This document shows positions 24,709-32,850 of a stretch of DNA of 64,000 nt, piece by piece. Source of the stretch: IMCC2047 sp041395865 (GTDB taxonomy: Bacteria; Pseudomonadota; Gammaproteobacteria; Pseudomonadales; IMCC2047). Made by a program: the position numbers and the translations under genes. Each line of letters begins with the position of its first letter. Positions within the stretch are counted from its first letter, which is position 1. A model generated the notes under the pieces. The model was not told the DNA's origin. It saw only the letters and a program-made list of their open reading frames with translations, and did not search any database. The DNA lies in the NCBI GenBank assembly GCA_041395865.1, contig JAWKZQ010000012.1:1-64000 (forward strand), written 5' to 3'.

Positions 24709-27315
24709 CTAGAGGGAGCGCTCCACTTCCACCATGTCAAAGACTTCGATTTTGTCGCCAACACGCACATCGGTGTAGTTTTTCACACCAATACCGCACT
24801 CCATGCCGTTACGCACCTCACTGGCATCATCCTTAAAGCGACGCAGCGACTCCAGCTCACCTTCGTAAATCACCACATCATCGCGCAGCACACGAATCGG
24901 CTTGTTACGGTAAACCGTGCCTTCGATCACCATGGAACCAGCGATGAGGCCATACTTGGGCGAATTGAAAACATCACGCACTTCGGCAACACCGACAATC
25001 TGCTCCCTAAATTCGGGTGCCAGCATACCTGACAGCGCCTTGGTCACATCATCCACGATATCGTAGATCACGCTGTAGTAACGCAGATCGATACCATTCT
25101 TCTCAATAACCTTCCTGGCTGCACCGTCGGCACGAACGTTAAAGCCGATGATGACAGCGCCAGTGGAAACGGCCAGGTTGGCGTCGGTTTCGGAAATACC
25201 GCCCACACCGCTGGACACGATGACCACTTTAACTTCTTCGTTACCGATCTTGGTCAAGGCGCTGGTCAACGCTTCCAGCGTACCGCGCACATCGGTTTTC
25301 AGCACAATGTTCAGTACCTTAACCTCGCCCTGGCTCATTTCGGCAAACATGTTTTCAAGCTGCATTGCCTGCTGCGAGGCATGCTGCTCCGCTTTTAGCT
25401 GTTCGGCACGGAACTCTGCCACTTCGCGCGCCTTTTTCTCATTGGGCAGCACCAGGAATTCGTCACCGGCATTGGGCGTACCCGCGAGCCCCAGAATCTC
25501 CACCGGGATGGAAGGGCCAGCGCTTTTGATTTGACGGCCGTTTTCGTCCAATAACGCTCGAGCACGACCATGCTCCTGACCGGCCAGCACAATGTCGCCC
25601 TGCTTGAGGGTACCCTGCTGAATCAACAGGGTTGCCACGGTTCCACGTCCCTTATCGAGTCGCGACTCAACCACAACACCACGCGCCGGCACATTCTCGG
25701 CGGCTGTCAATTCGAGCATCTCGGCCTGCAGCAGCAGAGCATCCAGCAGGTCATCAATACCTTCCCCGGTATGCGCAGAAACCGGGATAAACTGAACATC
25801 GCCACCCCAGTCTTCAGGAATCACTTCCTTGCCAGCCAGCTCGTTTTTCACGCGATCAATATCTGCCGCTTCCTTATCAATCTTATTGATAGCCACAACG
25901 ATCGGCACACCTGCGGAACGGGCATGCTGAATAGCCTCTTCCGTTTGCGGCATGACGCCATCGTCCGCCGCAACCACCAGAATAACGATATCCGTTGCCT
26001 GCGCACCTCGCGCCCGCATAGCCGTGAAGGCGGCGTGGCCCGGGGTATCCAGGAAACACACCATACCCTTGTCGGTTTCCACATGGTAGGCACCGATATG
26101 CTGGGTAATACCGCCTGATTCACCCGCTGTCACGCGGGTTTTTCGAATGTAGTCAAGCAGCGATGTCTTACCGTGGTCAACGTGTCCCATAACGGTCACA
26201 ACAGGCGCACGCGGTACTTGATCACCCTTGTCCTCAAGCAGCTCATCCATCACGGACTGCTCGATATCGCGGGCATCTTCAAACTCGTAACTATGCCCCA
26301 TTTCTTCAACCACCAGCACCGCAGTATCGCGATCAATGCTCTGGTTGATATTGCTCATCACCCCCATTTTCATGAGGTTCTTCATAACTTCCGTCGCTTT
26401 TACCGACATGCGCGAAGCCAGCTCAGAAATCACTATATTTTCTGGAATCTTAACCATTTTCTGTACGGGCGCTGTTGGTTTTGCAAAGCCATGCTTCTTA
26501 AGGAATTTCGTTGGCTTCGCGATTTTTGGTGTGACCAGATTACGCTTCTGGACACCCGCAACCGGAGCCAGTTCGTCCTCGTCGAGCACCTCTTCTTCCC
26601 AGCGCTCAGGCTTGGGCTTAGGCGCGGCTTTCTTGCCTTTTTTATGTTCGGCAGCCTTGCGCTCTTCCATCTCGATATGCAGCCGCTGCCTTTCGCTCAA
26701 TTCAACCGGCTGGGAATCATCCTCATCGTCGGTGTCGTCTTCAGCCGACTCCGCTTCAGTCGCTGCTACGGGCGCGCCATCGGCATTCTCAACGGCCTGT
26801 TCAGCTTCCTCCTGCTTACGAGCCGCCTCGTCTTCGGCACGCTGTTTCTCGGCCTCGGCCTCAGCACGCTTTTTCTCAGCCTCTTCTTCGGCCTGGCGTC
26901 GCGCCTCTTCGGCAGCAGCACGCGCCGCTTCCTCAGCCGCTTGCTGAGCGGCTAATTTTTGTCGCTCTATTTCCTGTTCAAGCCGTTCCGCGTTTTTGCC
27001 CGCTTCCAGGGCGCTACGCTTCACATATGTCCGCTTTTTGCGCACTTCTACATTAACTGTTTTACCACCGCGCCCTTGTGAAGAGCCGGTTTTCAATTGT
27101 GTAGTCACTTTGCGGTTCAAGGTGATTTTCTTTGGTGCGCCATCATTTTCGCCATGGCTGCGCTTAAGAAAATCCAGCAGGACCTGCTTTTCCTCATTGG
27201 AAACCGCATCGTCGGCACTGCTGTGTTTCAATCCAGCCTCTGCCATTTGCTTCAACAAACGATCGACGGGAGCGCCAACTATCTCTGCCAGTTTAGCTAC
27301 TGTTACTTCCGCCAT
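24709..27315 (-). CDS. infB: translation initiation factor IF-2
   Basis: GTPase that brings initiator tRNA to the 30S subunit. It is 868 residues: an IF2_N domain, a long charged Ala/Glu/Arg coiled-coil region (about 115-210), then the G domain with GHVDHGKTSLLDYI, DTPGHAAF and NKID, and the C-terminal fMet-tRNA-binding domains. The length is normal for gammaproteobacteria. In relatives its operon begins at tRNA-fMet; here that tRNA is 17.7 kb away. Confidence 0.97.
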   Translation of the reverse strand: MAEVTVAKLAEIVGAPVDRLLKQMAEAGLKHSSADDAVSNEEKQVLLDFLKRSHGENDGAPKKITLNRKVTTQLKTGSSQGRGGKTVNVEVRKKRTYVKRSALEAGKNAERLEQEIERQKLAAQQAAEEAARAAAEEARRQAEEEAEKKRAEAEAEKQRAEDEAARKQEEAEQAVENADGAPVAATEAESAEDDTDDEDDSQPVELSERQRLHIEMEERKAAEHKKGKKAAPKPKPERWEEEVLDEDELAPVAGVQKRNLVTPKIAKPTKFLKKHGFAKPTAPVQKMVKIPENIVISELASRMSVKATEVMKNLMKMGVMSNINQSIDRDTAVLVVEEMGHSYEFEDARDIEQSVMDELLEDKGDQVPRAPVVTVMGHVDHGKTSLLDYIRKTRVTAGESGGITQHIGAYHVETDKGMVCFLDTPGHAAFTAMRARGAQATDIVILVVAADDGVMPQTEEAIQHARSAGVPIVVAINKIDKEAADIDRVKNELAGKEVIPEDWGGDVQFIPVSAHTGEGIDDLLDALLLQAEMLELTAAENVPARGVVVESRLDKGRGTVATLLIQQGTLKQGDIVLAGQEHGRARALLDENGRQIKSAGPSIPVEILGLAGTPNAGDEFLVLPNEKKAREVAEFRAEQLKAEQHASQQAMQLENMFAEMSQGEVKVLNIVLKTDVRGTLEALTSALTKIGNEEVKVVIVSSGVGGISETDANLAVSTGAVIIGFNVRADGAARKVIEKNGIDLRYYSVIYDIVDDVTKALSGMLAPEFREQIVGVAEVRDVFNSPKYGLIAGSMVIEGTVYRNKPIRVLRDDVVIYEGELESLRRFKDDASEVRNGMECGIGVKNYTDVRVGDKIEVFDMVEVERSL

Positions 27316-27352
27316 TCCTAGCTCTCCTAATCTTTAATACCGGTTCAGCCAA

Positions 27353-28861
27353 TTAACTCTGGTCTTCTGCAAACCAGGGCTCGCGTGCTTTCATAATTAA
27401 GGCGGCAGCACGCTCCTCATCCACCCCTTCAATCTCTATCAGGTCATCCACAGCCTGGTCGGCCAGGTCTTCCATCGTGATAATGCCCTGACTGGCCAAT
27501 ACATAGGCCAAGTGCTTGTCCATGCCATCCATTTCCAGCAAATCTTGCGCAGGCTCTGCACCTTCCAACTCTTCTTCGGAAGCAATAGCCTGAGTCAGCA
27601 AGACATCTTTCGCACGTAAACGCAGGGCTTCAACAATCTCTTCATCAAAGCCGTCTATTTCGAGCATTTCCTCAATGGGCACATAGGCAACTTCTTCCAG
27701 CGAAGTGAAGCCTTCCTCTACCAGCACCACGGCCACCTCTTCGTCCACATCGAGGCGCGCCATAAAGTTCTCAATGATGGCCACCGTTTCCTCTTCCTGT
27801 TTGGCTTCGGCATCCTCAGTGGTCATCACATTAATGTTCCAACCGGTCAGCTCGCTGGCCAGTCGCACATTTTGTCCGCTACGGCCAATGGCAATCGCCA
27901 GGTTGTCACCGCTCACAGCCACATCCATGGAGTTCGCTTCCTCGTCCATGATAATGGACTCCACTTCAGCCGGCGCCAGCGCGTTAATAACCATTTGTGC
28001 GGGGTTATCATCCCACAGCACGATGTCGATACGCTCTCCAGCCAGCTCATTGGAAACCGCCTGAACACGCGAACCACGCATACCGACGCAAGCGCCTACC
28101 GGATCAATCCGGCCATCATTGGTTTTTACGGCAATTTTTGCCCGGGTACCGGGGTCACGTGCTGCGGCACGTATTTCCACCACCTGTTCAGCAATTTCCG
28201 GCACTTCGATTTTGAACAGCTCAATCAGAAACTCCGGCACGGTACGGCTCACCAGCAACTGCGGACCACGCGTCTCTTCTCCGACGGAAACCAGCAGCGC
28301 ACGTACCCGATCATTCATTCGGAAAACTTCTTTTGGAATCAGGTGCTCACGTGTCAGTTGCGCTTCAGCATTATTTCCCAAATCGATAATCACCTGGTCA
28401 CGGTTAACCTTTTTAACCGTACCGCTCAGCACCTCACCCACACGATCGCGATAAGCCTCGACCACTTTGGCACGTTCTGCTTCGCGGACTTTTTGTACAA
28501 TAACCTGCTTAGCCGTCTGGGCTGCAATACGTCCGAACTCAACGTTTTCAATCTGTTCTTCCCAGACATCACCCAGCTGCAGAGAGGCGTCTTTTTCCCT
28601 GGCTGCGTCTGGCGTCAGGTGTAGCGAGTCGACAAATTCGATCTCTTCGTCGCCCTCGTCCAGGACAGTCCAACGGCGGAAGCTCTCGTAATTCCCTGTT
28701 TTACGATCAATGGAAACACGAATATCAACCTGCTCGTCTTCCCCATAGCGCTTGCGAGTAGCTGTAGCCAGCGCCAGCTCGAGCGCTTCAATGATGACGC
28801 TTTCATCAACGCCCTTCTCATTGGAAACCGCCTCAGCAACCAACAACACCTCTTTACTCAT
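27353..28861 (-). CDS. nusA: transcription termination/antitermination factor NusA
   Basis: RNA polymerase-binding elongation factor with NTD, S1, two KH domains and two C-terminal acidic repeats (LEIDGFDEEIVEALR and LIEIEGVDEERAAAL). It is 502 residues, as in Pseudomonas and E. coli. It follows rimP. In E. coli NusA controls its own operon through leader terminators, and terminator-like hairpins do precede rimP here. Confidence 0.97.
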   Translation of the reverse strand: MSKEVLLVAEAVSNEKGVDESVIIEALELALATATRKRYGEDEQVDIRVSIDRKTGNYESFRRWTVLDEGDEEIEFVDSLHLTPDAAREKDASLQLGDVWEEQIENVEFGRIAAQTAKQVIVQKVREAERAKVVEAYRDRVGEVLSGTVKKVNRDQVIIDLGNNAEAQLTREHLIPKEVFRMNDRVRALLVSVGEETRGPQLLVSRTVPEFLIELFKIEVPEIAEQVVEIRAAARDPGTRAKIAVKTNDGRIDPVGACVGMRGSRVQAVSNELAGERIDIVLWDDNPAQMVINALAPAEVESIIMDEEANSMDVAVSGDNLAIAIGRSGQNVRLASELTGWNINVMTTEDAEAKQEEETVAIIENFMARLDVDEEVAVVLVEEGFTSLEEVAYVPIEEMLEIDGFDEEIVEALRLRAKDVLLTQAIASEEELEGAEPAQDLLEMDGMDKHLAYVLASQGIITMEDLADQAVDDLIEIEGVDEERAAALIMKAREPWFAEDQS

Positions 28862-28884
28862 TTTCCTCAGCCTCTTAAAAAACC

Positions 28885-29325
28885 CTAAAAGCGGGGTACT
28901 ATATTTGCCTTTTCAATGGCCTCGATGGGCAAAATATACTCATGCCCATCCACCTCAACATATACTTCGTCATTTTCAACGGCCCGCAAAAGGCCACGAT
29001 AATTGCGTCGCCCATCAAAAGCCTGCCGCAATTTAATCTTGACTGTTTCGCCGACATAGCTGGCAAAGTGCTCAATTTTGAACAGCGGTCGATCAAGCCC
29101 TGGCGACGACACCTCCAGCGTGTACTCGCCAGAAATAGGGTCCTCTACATCAAACAGGCTGCTTAACTGACGGCTGACTGCCTCACAGTCATCAACACTG
29201 ACACCAGCCTCACGCTCGATATATACGCACAGGGTTTTTTGGTGCCCCTGCACCCGCATATCAAGCCCCCATAGCTCGAGCCCTAGACCCGTCACTACCG
29301 GTTCGACCAGTTCTGTTAATCCCAT
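28885..29325 (-). CDS. rimP: ribosome maturation factor RimP
   Basis: 30S assembly factor. The ATG at 29325 gives 146 residues, beginning MGLTELVEPVVTGLGLELWG, like the family (150 in E. coli). The longer frame to 29391 is rejected because its extra codons are the leader terminator hairpin itself. Conserved SVDDCEAVSRQLS and LEVSSPGLDRPLF are present. It begins the rimP-nusA-infB run. Confidence 0.93.
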   Translation of the reverse strand: MGLTELVEPVVTGLGLELWGLDMRVQGHQKTLCVYIEREAGVSVDDCEAVSRQLSSLFDVEDPISGEYTLEVSSPGLDRPLFKIEHFASYVGETVKIKLRQAFDGRRNYRGLLRAVENDEVYVEVDGHEYILPIEAIEKANIVPRF

Positions 29326-29353
29326 ATCGTTGTACACGTTCTTCGATCCAGAT

Positions 29354-29376
29354 AAAAAAAAAGGGCGATAACGCCC
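29354..29376 (-). terminator. leader terminator-like hairpin just upstream of rimP
   Basis: On the minus strand GGGCG-TTAT-CGCCC is followed by nine T. It lies only 28 nt before the rimP start codon. The stem is short (5 bp) but the T tract is long, which suggests an attenuator that NusA or antitermination could modulate, as in the E. coli metY-nusA leader. Confidence 0.6.
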
Positions 29377-29417
29377 ATTTCCAACCAGCAATCACTATTG
29401 CCGCATAAAAATCATAC

Positions 29418-29463
29418 GATATAGAAACAAAAAGCCCCGTATGGGGCTTTTTGTTTCTATATC
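29418..29463. terminator. 21-bp perfect hairpin, bidirectional terminator
   Basis: A perfect 21-bp inverted repeat (29418-29438 with 29443-29463, loop GTAT) contains AAAAAGCCCC/GGGGCTTTTT. It works on either strand. It separates the nitrate block from the rimP-nusA genes. Confidence 0.9.
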
Positions 29464-29668
29464 TCGATGGCAACCGAACAACAAAACCTGGTCACACCAA
29501 AACAGGCTCACCAACCAGGGCATCTTTAAAACAAGCCAGTTATAACCGGCAAACAAAAGCCCTGCGAAAACAAGGCGCTCATTATACACGGACACCAATA
29601 AAATAACAGGCCAAAACCAATAAAAAACGCCCTAACATTGCCAATAAAATCAATAGCTTTAGCCAGGG

Positions 29669-30463
29669 TTAATCACTACTTTCACCTTCACGACAAAACT
29701 CAAAGCCAATAATTTCTGCTCGCTCCGCCAGTCCGTCAACATACCCACCGACCGCTTTCTGCCAGCTCTGCTCACCCAGATACTGGGTAATCCAGCTTTT
29801 TAAAACCTCAAAGGGCAGCCCTTCGCCCTCTTCACGCTCATCCACACGGATAATGTGAAACCCGACTTCTGTCTCCACCAGTTCGCTTGAAATCGCACCT
29901 TTTGACATCGCCATAACCGCTGATTCAAAGGCCGGCATCGTCTGCCCTTTGGTTATGCGTCCAAGCGACCCGCCCTGGCTTGCCGATGAACAATCCGACT
30001 CCGCTTTGGCAATCGCTTCAAACAGTTCCGGGTTGGCTTTTATTTTCTCCAACGCAGCACGCGCCCTCTGCTTTGCCTGCTCACGCTTCCGGGCATCCTC
30101 GAGGCGCGCCGCATAGAAAATATGCGAGACTTCACATTGGGGCGCCGTTGAAAAATGATTTCGGTGCTCATCGAAATATCGCTGGCAGCTGGCCTCGTCG
30201 GGAGCCGCACCTTAATTTGCAGACCAACAGTTTTTCAATCGTTTTTCCCGGCTGGTTCAACGCCCCGTCACGGTCGCACAACCCCATTTAACGGCCTCTT
30301 GAATCAGCAGTTCACGCACCACCAAAGCCCTGATAGCCGCCCGCCTGACAGCATCCGGCTCCCCAGTAAAATGGTTAGGCAATTCCAGATCAATTTGTCT
30401 TCGCGTTATTGCAATACCGTTTACAGTAATCTCAGCACCTTCCATTGCGATCATACTCATCAT
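29669..30463 (-). pseudogene. frameshifted parvulin-type peptidyl-prolyl isomerase (ppiC paralogue)
   Basis: Two open pieces of one gene. The N-terminal part (30257-30463) begins MMSMIAMEGAEITVNG. The C-terminal part (29669 to about 30210) holds the parvulin core, QGGSLGRITKGQTMPAFE and GFHIIRVDE. Between them the best reading lies in another frame (GALNQPGKTIEKLLV), implying two compensating indels near 30259-30285 and 30204-30216. The outer frame has stops at 30257 and about 30212. It is a shorter paralogue of the intact ppiC at 37179-37991 in the nar cluster. A TTGAC-N4-GTCAA box lies about 41.5 bp before a plausible start site. Sequencing error cannot be excluded. Confidence 0.75.
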
Positions 30464-30523
30464 TCATAACCTCTAGCATTATTCACCCACACTTATAAGC
30501 CGGGTTATCGGCACTAATATTGC

Positions 30524-30552
30524 TTCACTATCAAAGCGATTTACCCTATATT
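30524..30552 (+). promoter_or_regulatory. possible promoter of the Crp/Fnr-type regulator gene
   Basis: TTCACT (30524-30529) and TATATT (30547-30552) are 17 bp apart. The predicted start near 30559 would put the palindrome at 30587 within the transcribed leader. Confidence 0.4.
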
Positions 30553-30586
30553 GGAATGATTGTTGGGCCTAACAGGCCTCTTGAAA

Positions 30587-30600
30587 TTGACCGCAGTCAA
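30587..30600. promoter_or_regulatory. Crp/Fnr-type box TTGACCGCAGTCAA
   Basis: A perfect TTGAC-N4-GTCAA palindrome, 11 bp before the regulator's ATG. It is centred about 41.5 bp upstream of a predicted minus-strand start for the ppiC paralogue (-10 AACAAT, 30559-30564). It may activate that gene and repress the regulator. Confidence 0.6.
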
Positions 30601-30611
30601 GACGCAGAAAA

Positions 30612-31404
30612 ATGCCAGGAAAAACCATTAACCTATCCATTGGAAATCTGGGCGAAGACATCAAAGCCCTATCGCAATCCAGCGAAATCGAAGCGCCCAT
30701 ATCCCTGTTTCACGGGCTGTCCGAGGAAAGCCTGCAAAACCTGTTATCCAACTCCACTGTTCGCTCCGTTGAACAGGGTCGCGAAATCATTCAACCAGGG
30801 TGACGAGGTTAAATTCCTGTACTTTATTATTGATGGCAGCGTCAAAACCCTGCGCTCCAGCATAGAAGGCGACGAAGCCACCATACGCATGCTCAAGGCT
30901 GGCGACACCTTTATGGATGCCGTGATATTTATGGGCGGCACATCACCGATTCGGGCCACCGCATTAAAACCCAGCAAGCTGCTGATGATTCCGGCCCCCG
31001 TTATTCGCCAGCAAGTCCTTCGCGACGGTCAATTAGGCGAAAATCTCCTGCATATTGTGACCTGGCACTACAAGAACGCCATGCAGCAGATTGACAGCAT
31101 TGTCACCAAAACGCCCGTTGAGCGCCTCGGCTACTATTTCCTCAAGCTGCATATGGACCAAAACCCGGAGTCGCTGGATATTGAATTGCCTTTCCAGAAA
31201 TCCATGATTGCCAACCACCTGGGCATGAAACCGGAAACCTTCTCCCGTGCGCTGAAAAAGCTCAGGGAGATGGGCATCGAAGTGGATCATGAACGCATCA
31301 GCCTGCGCGACGCCTACACCCTGTGCCACTTTTGCGACCCTGATACGGCCTATACCTGCCCCAAACAGGGCACGCCGGACTGTAACCCTGGCGATTGCCG
31401 CTAA
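30612..31404 (+). pseudogene. Crp/Fnr-family regulator (Dnr-like), one frameshift
   Basis: Reading 30612-30800 gives the N-terminus up to REIIQPG and a stop; a second frame continues GDEVKFLYFIIDG to 31404. The likely ancestral text is REIIFNQGDEVKF, so about 2 nt are missing near 30788. Restored length is about 264 residues. A cyclic-nucleotide-type sensor domain is followed by a helix-turn-helix with ETFSR, the E-xx-SR motif that reads TTGAT/TTGAC half-sites. None of the FNR N-terminal cysteines is present. The last 26 residues form an unusual CX2CX7CX7CX4C tail. The stop overlaps the convergent moeA stop by 4 bp. It is broken, programmed-shifted or misread. Confidence 0.75.
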
Positions 31405-32636
31405 TCGGGTAAAAACGGAAAAAAATCCACTAAATCGCCCGGGCTGATTTCAGCAACACCTTCGGCAGCAACGACCCAGCCATTAGCCCGCATAAAAGCA
31501 CTAACCATGAAGGACTGCTGTTTCTGCAGGATTTCAACCTGCTGGATAGCATTGGCCTCGTCCTGCAAAACAGCTCGTAGAAACATCCTGAATTCTGCTT
31601 TTTTACTGGTTGCCCCATGCTTAAGCACAGTCCGCCTGGGCGTTTCGGGCGGCAAACCCAACATTGCCCGCATTAACGGGTAAACAAAGAAACGTAATCC
31701 TGCTGCACTGGCGACAGGATTCCCCGGCAAGCCAATGAAAAAGGGTCCGTTATCAGCCAAACGGGCAAATAAAAGAGGTTTGCCGGGCCGCATTTTCACT
31801 TTATGGAATAAAATTTCGGCGCCCTGCGCCTCCAGCTCAGCCCGGATAAAGTCGCAGACACCCGCCGAGACAGCGCCCGTTGTTACCAGAATATCCGGTT
31901 TACTGGCCAGCATTTCAGCCAACTTGCCCCTAAAGGCTTCTGGCTCATCGGCAACGGTACCGAAAAAATCTGCTTCCGCCCCCAAAGCCGGTAACATTTC
32001 GCGCAGATAAGGCGCACTGGCATTATAAATTTGCCCCGGTTTTAAGGTTTTTCCCAGTTCGTCAACAACCTCCAGTCCGGTTGAAAGTACCGCCACCCGA
32101 GGTCGACACATGACATCCACCTCGGCAATACCCAGGGTAGCCAGCGGCAAAATCTGGTTCACAGTTAAGGCCGTGCCTGCATTTAGCAACAGCTCGCCTT
32201 GCACAAAATCGGCACCTGCCAGCCGCACATTACTGCCGATACAAGAAGGCGCCCAGAAAACCGCATATTCATGCTGTTTTTCCGTATTTTCCACGGCCAC
32301 CACCGTGTCACAACCCGGCGGCATCGGCGCCCCCGTCATAATTTCATAGCAGTGACCCGGCTCCACGGCTTGTAGCGGGGCCGGTTCACCCGCAAGGATT
32401 CGGCCAACTATTTTCAAATGCACCGGCCTTTGATGACTCGCTCTAACCAGATCATCAGACAGAAGCGCATAACCGTCCATTGCGGAATTATCAAAGGGCT
32501 GGTTAGCCATCGGTGCCATCACCTCTGTAGCACTGACTCGTCCTGCAATTTTCTCAAGTGACACCTTCTCGCAACCGAGCCTGTAGGCCTGCCCGCACTG
32601 ACGAACCACATCAATAGCGTCTTCATAACTGATCAT
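31401..32636 (-). CDS. moeA: molybdopterin molybdenumtransferase
   Basis: Inserts molybdate into adenylylated molybdopterin to form Moco, the cofactor precursor of NarG. It is 411 residues with PFDNSAMDGYAL, the MTGAPMPPGCDTVV loop and the conserved TTGAVSAG segment. It lies within the nitrate block with a Crp/Fnr-type box centred at about -41.5 from a predicted start (-10 TCTGAT, 32676-32671). This suggests it is the copy dedicated to anaerobic nitrate reduction; a second moeA elsewhere is possible. Confidence 0.93.
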   Translation of the reverse strand: MISYEDAIDVVRQCGQAYRLGCEKVSLEKIAGRVSATEVMAPMANQPFDNSAMDGYALLSDDLVRASHQRPVHLKIVGRILAGEPAPLQAVEPGHCYEIMTGAPMPPGCDTVVAVENTEKQHEYAVFWAPSCIGSNVRLAGADFVQGELLLNAGTALTVNQILPLATLGIAEVDVMCRPRVAVLSTGLEVVDELGKTLKPGQIYNASAPYLREMLPALGAEADFFGTVADEPEAFRGKLAEMLASKPDILVTTGAVSAGVCDFIRAELEAQGAEILFHKVKMRPGKPLLFARLADNGPFFIGLPGNPVASAAGLRFFVYPLMRAMLGLPPETPRRTVLKHGATSKKAEFRMFLRAVLQDEANAIQQVEILQKQQSFMVSAFMRANGWVVAAEGVAEISPGDLVDFFPFLPD

Positions 32637-32698
32637 AGCAATATCCTATGGAGAACTTTACGTAGCGCATATCAGACCAGCCGACGCCGACACCGGCC

Positions 32699-32712
32699 TT
32701 GACTAAAGTCAA
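32699..32712. promoter_or_regulatory. Crp/Fnr-type box for moeA (TTGACTAAAGTCAA)
   Basis: A perfect TTGAC-N4-GTCAA palindrome in the moeA-porin divergent region. It is centred 41.5 bp from a start predicted at 32664 on the minus strand, the class II position used by FNR, ANR and DNR activators. Confidence 0.65.
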
Positions 32713-32771
32713 CTTCCGCCAACAGCCCCCCAACGCTTAAACGCATCAACATGGCAAATTAATTCCAGCGG

Positions 32772-32785
32772 TTGACTCTGGTCAA
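32772..32785. promoter_or_regulatory. Crp/Fnr-type box for the porin gene (TTGACTCTGGTCAA)
   Basis: A second perfect TTGAC-N4-GTCAA palindrome, centred at 32778.5. A -10 element AATAAT at 32808-32813 predicts a start at about 32820, which again places the box at -41.5. Confidence 0.65.
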
Positions 32786-32850
32786 GGTCAGGGCATACCA
32801 CCAGACCAATAATGGCTCCAGTTTAAATGAACCCACAAGGAGTTCCCGAC

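Noticed and set aside
29326..29391. N-terminally extended rimP
   Set aside because: The extra codons encode the terminator hairpin and T tract; not family-like.
29392..29668. Attachment-site repeat of the tRNA-fMet 3' end at the rimP side of the nitrate block
   Set aside because: Searched by eye for the tRNA 3' segment and found no copy; no integrase gene in the block.
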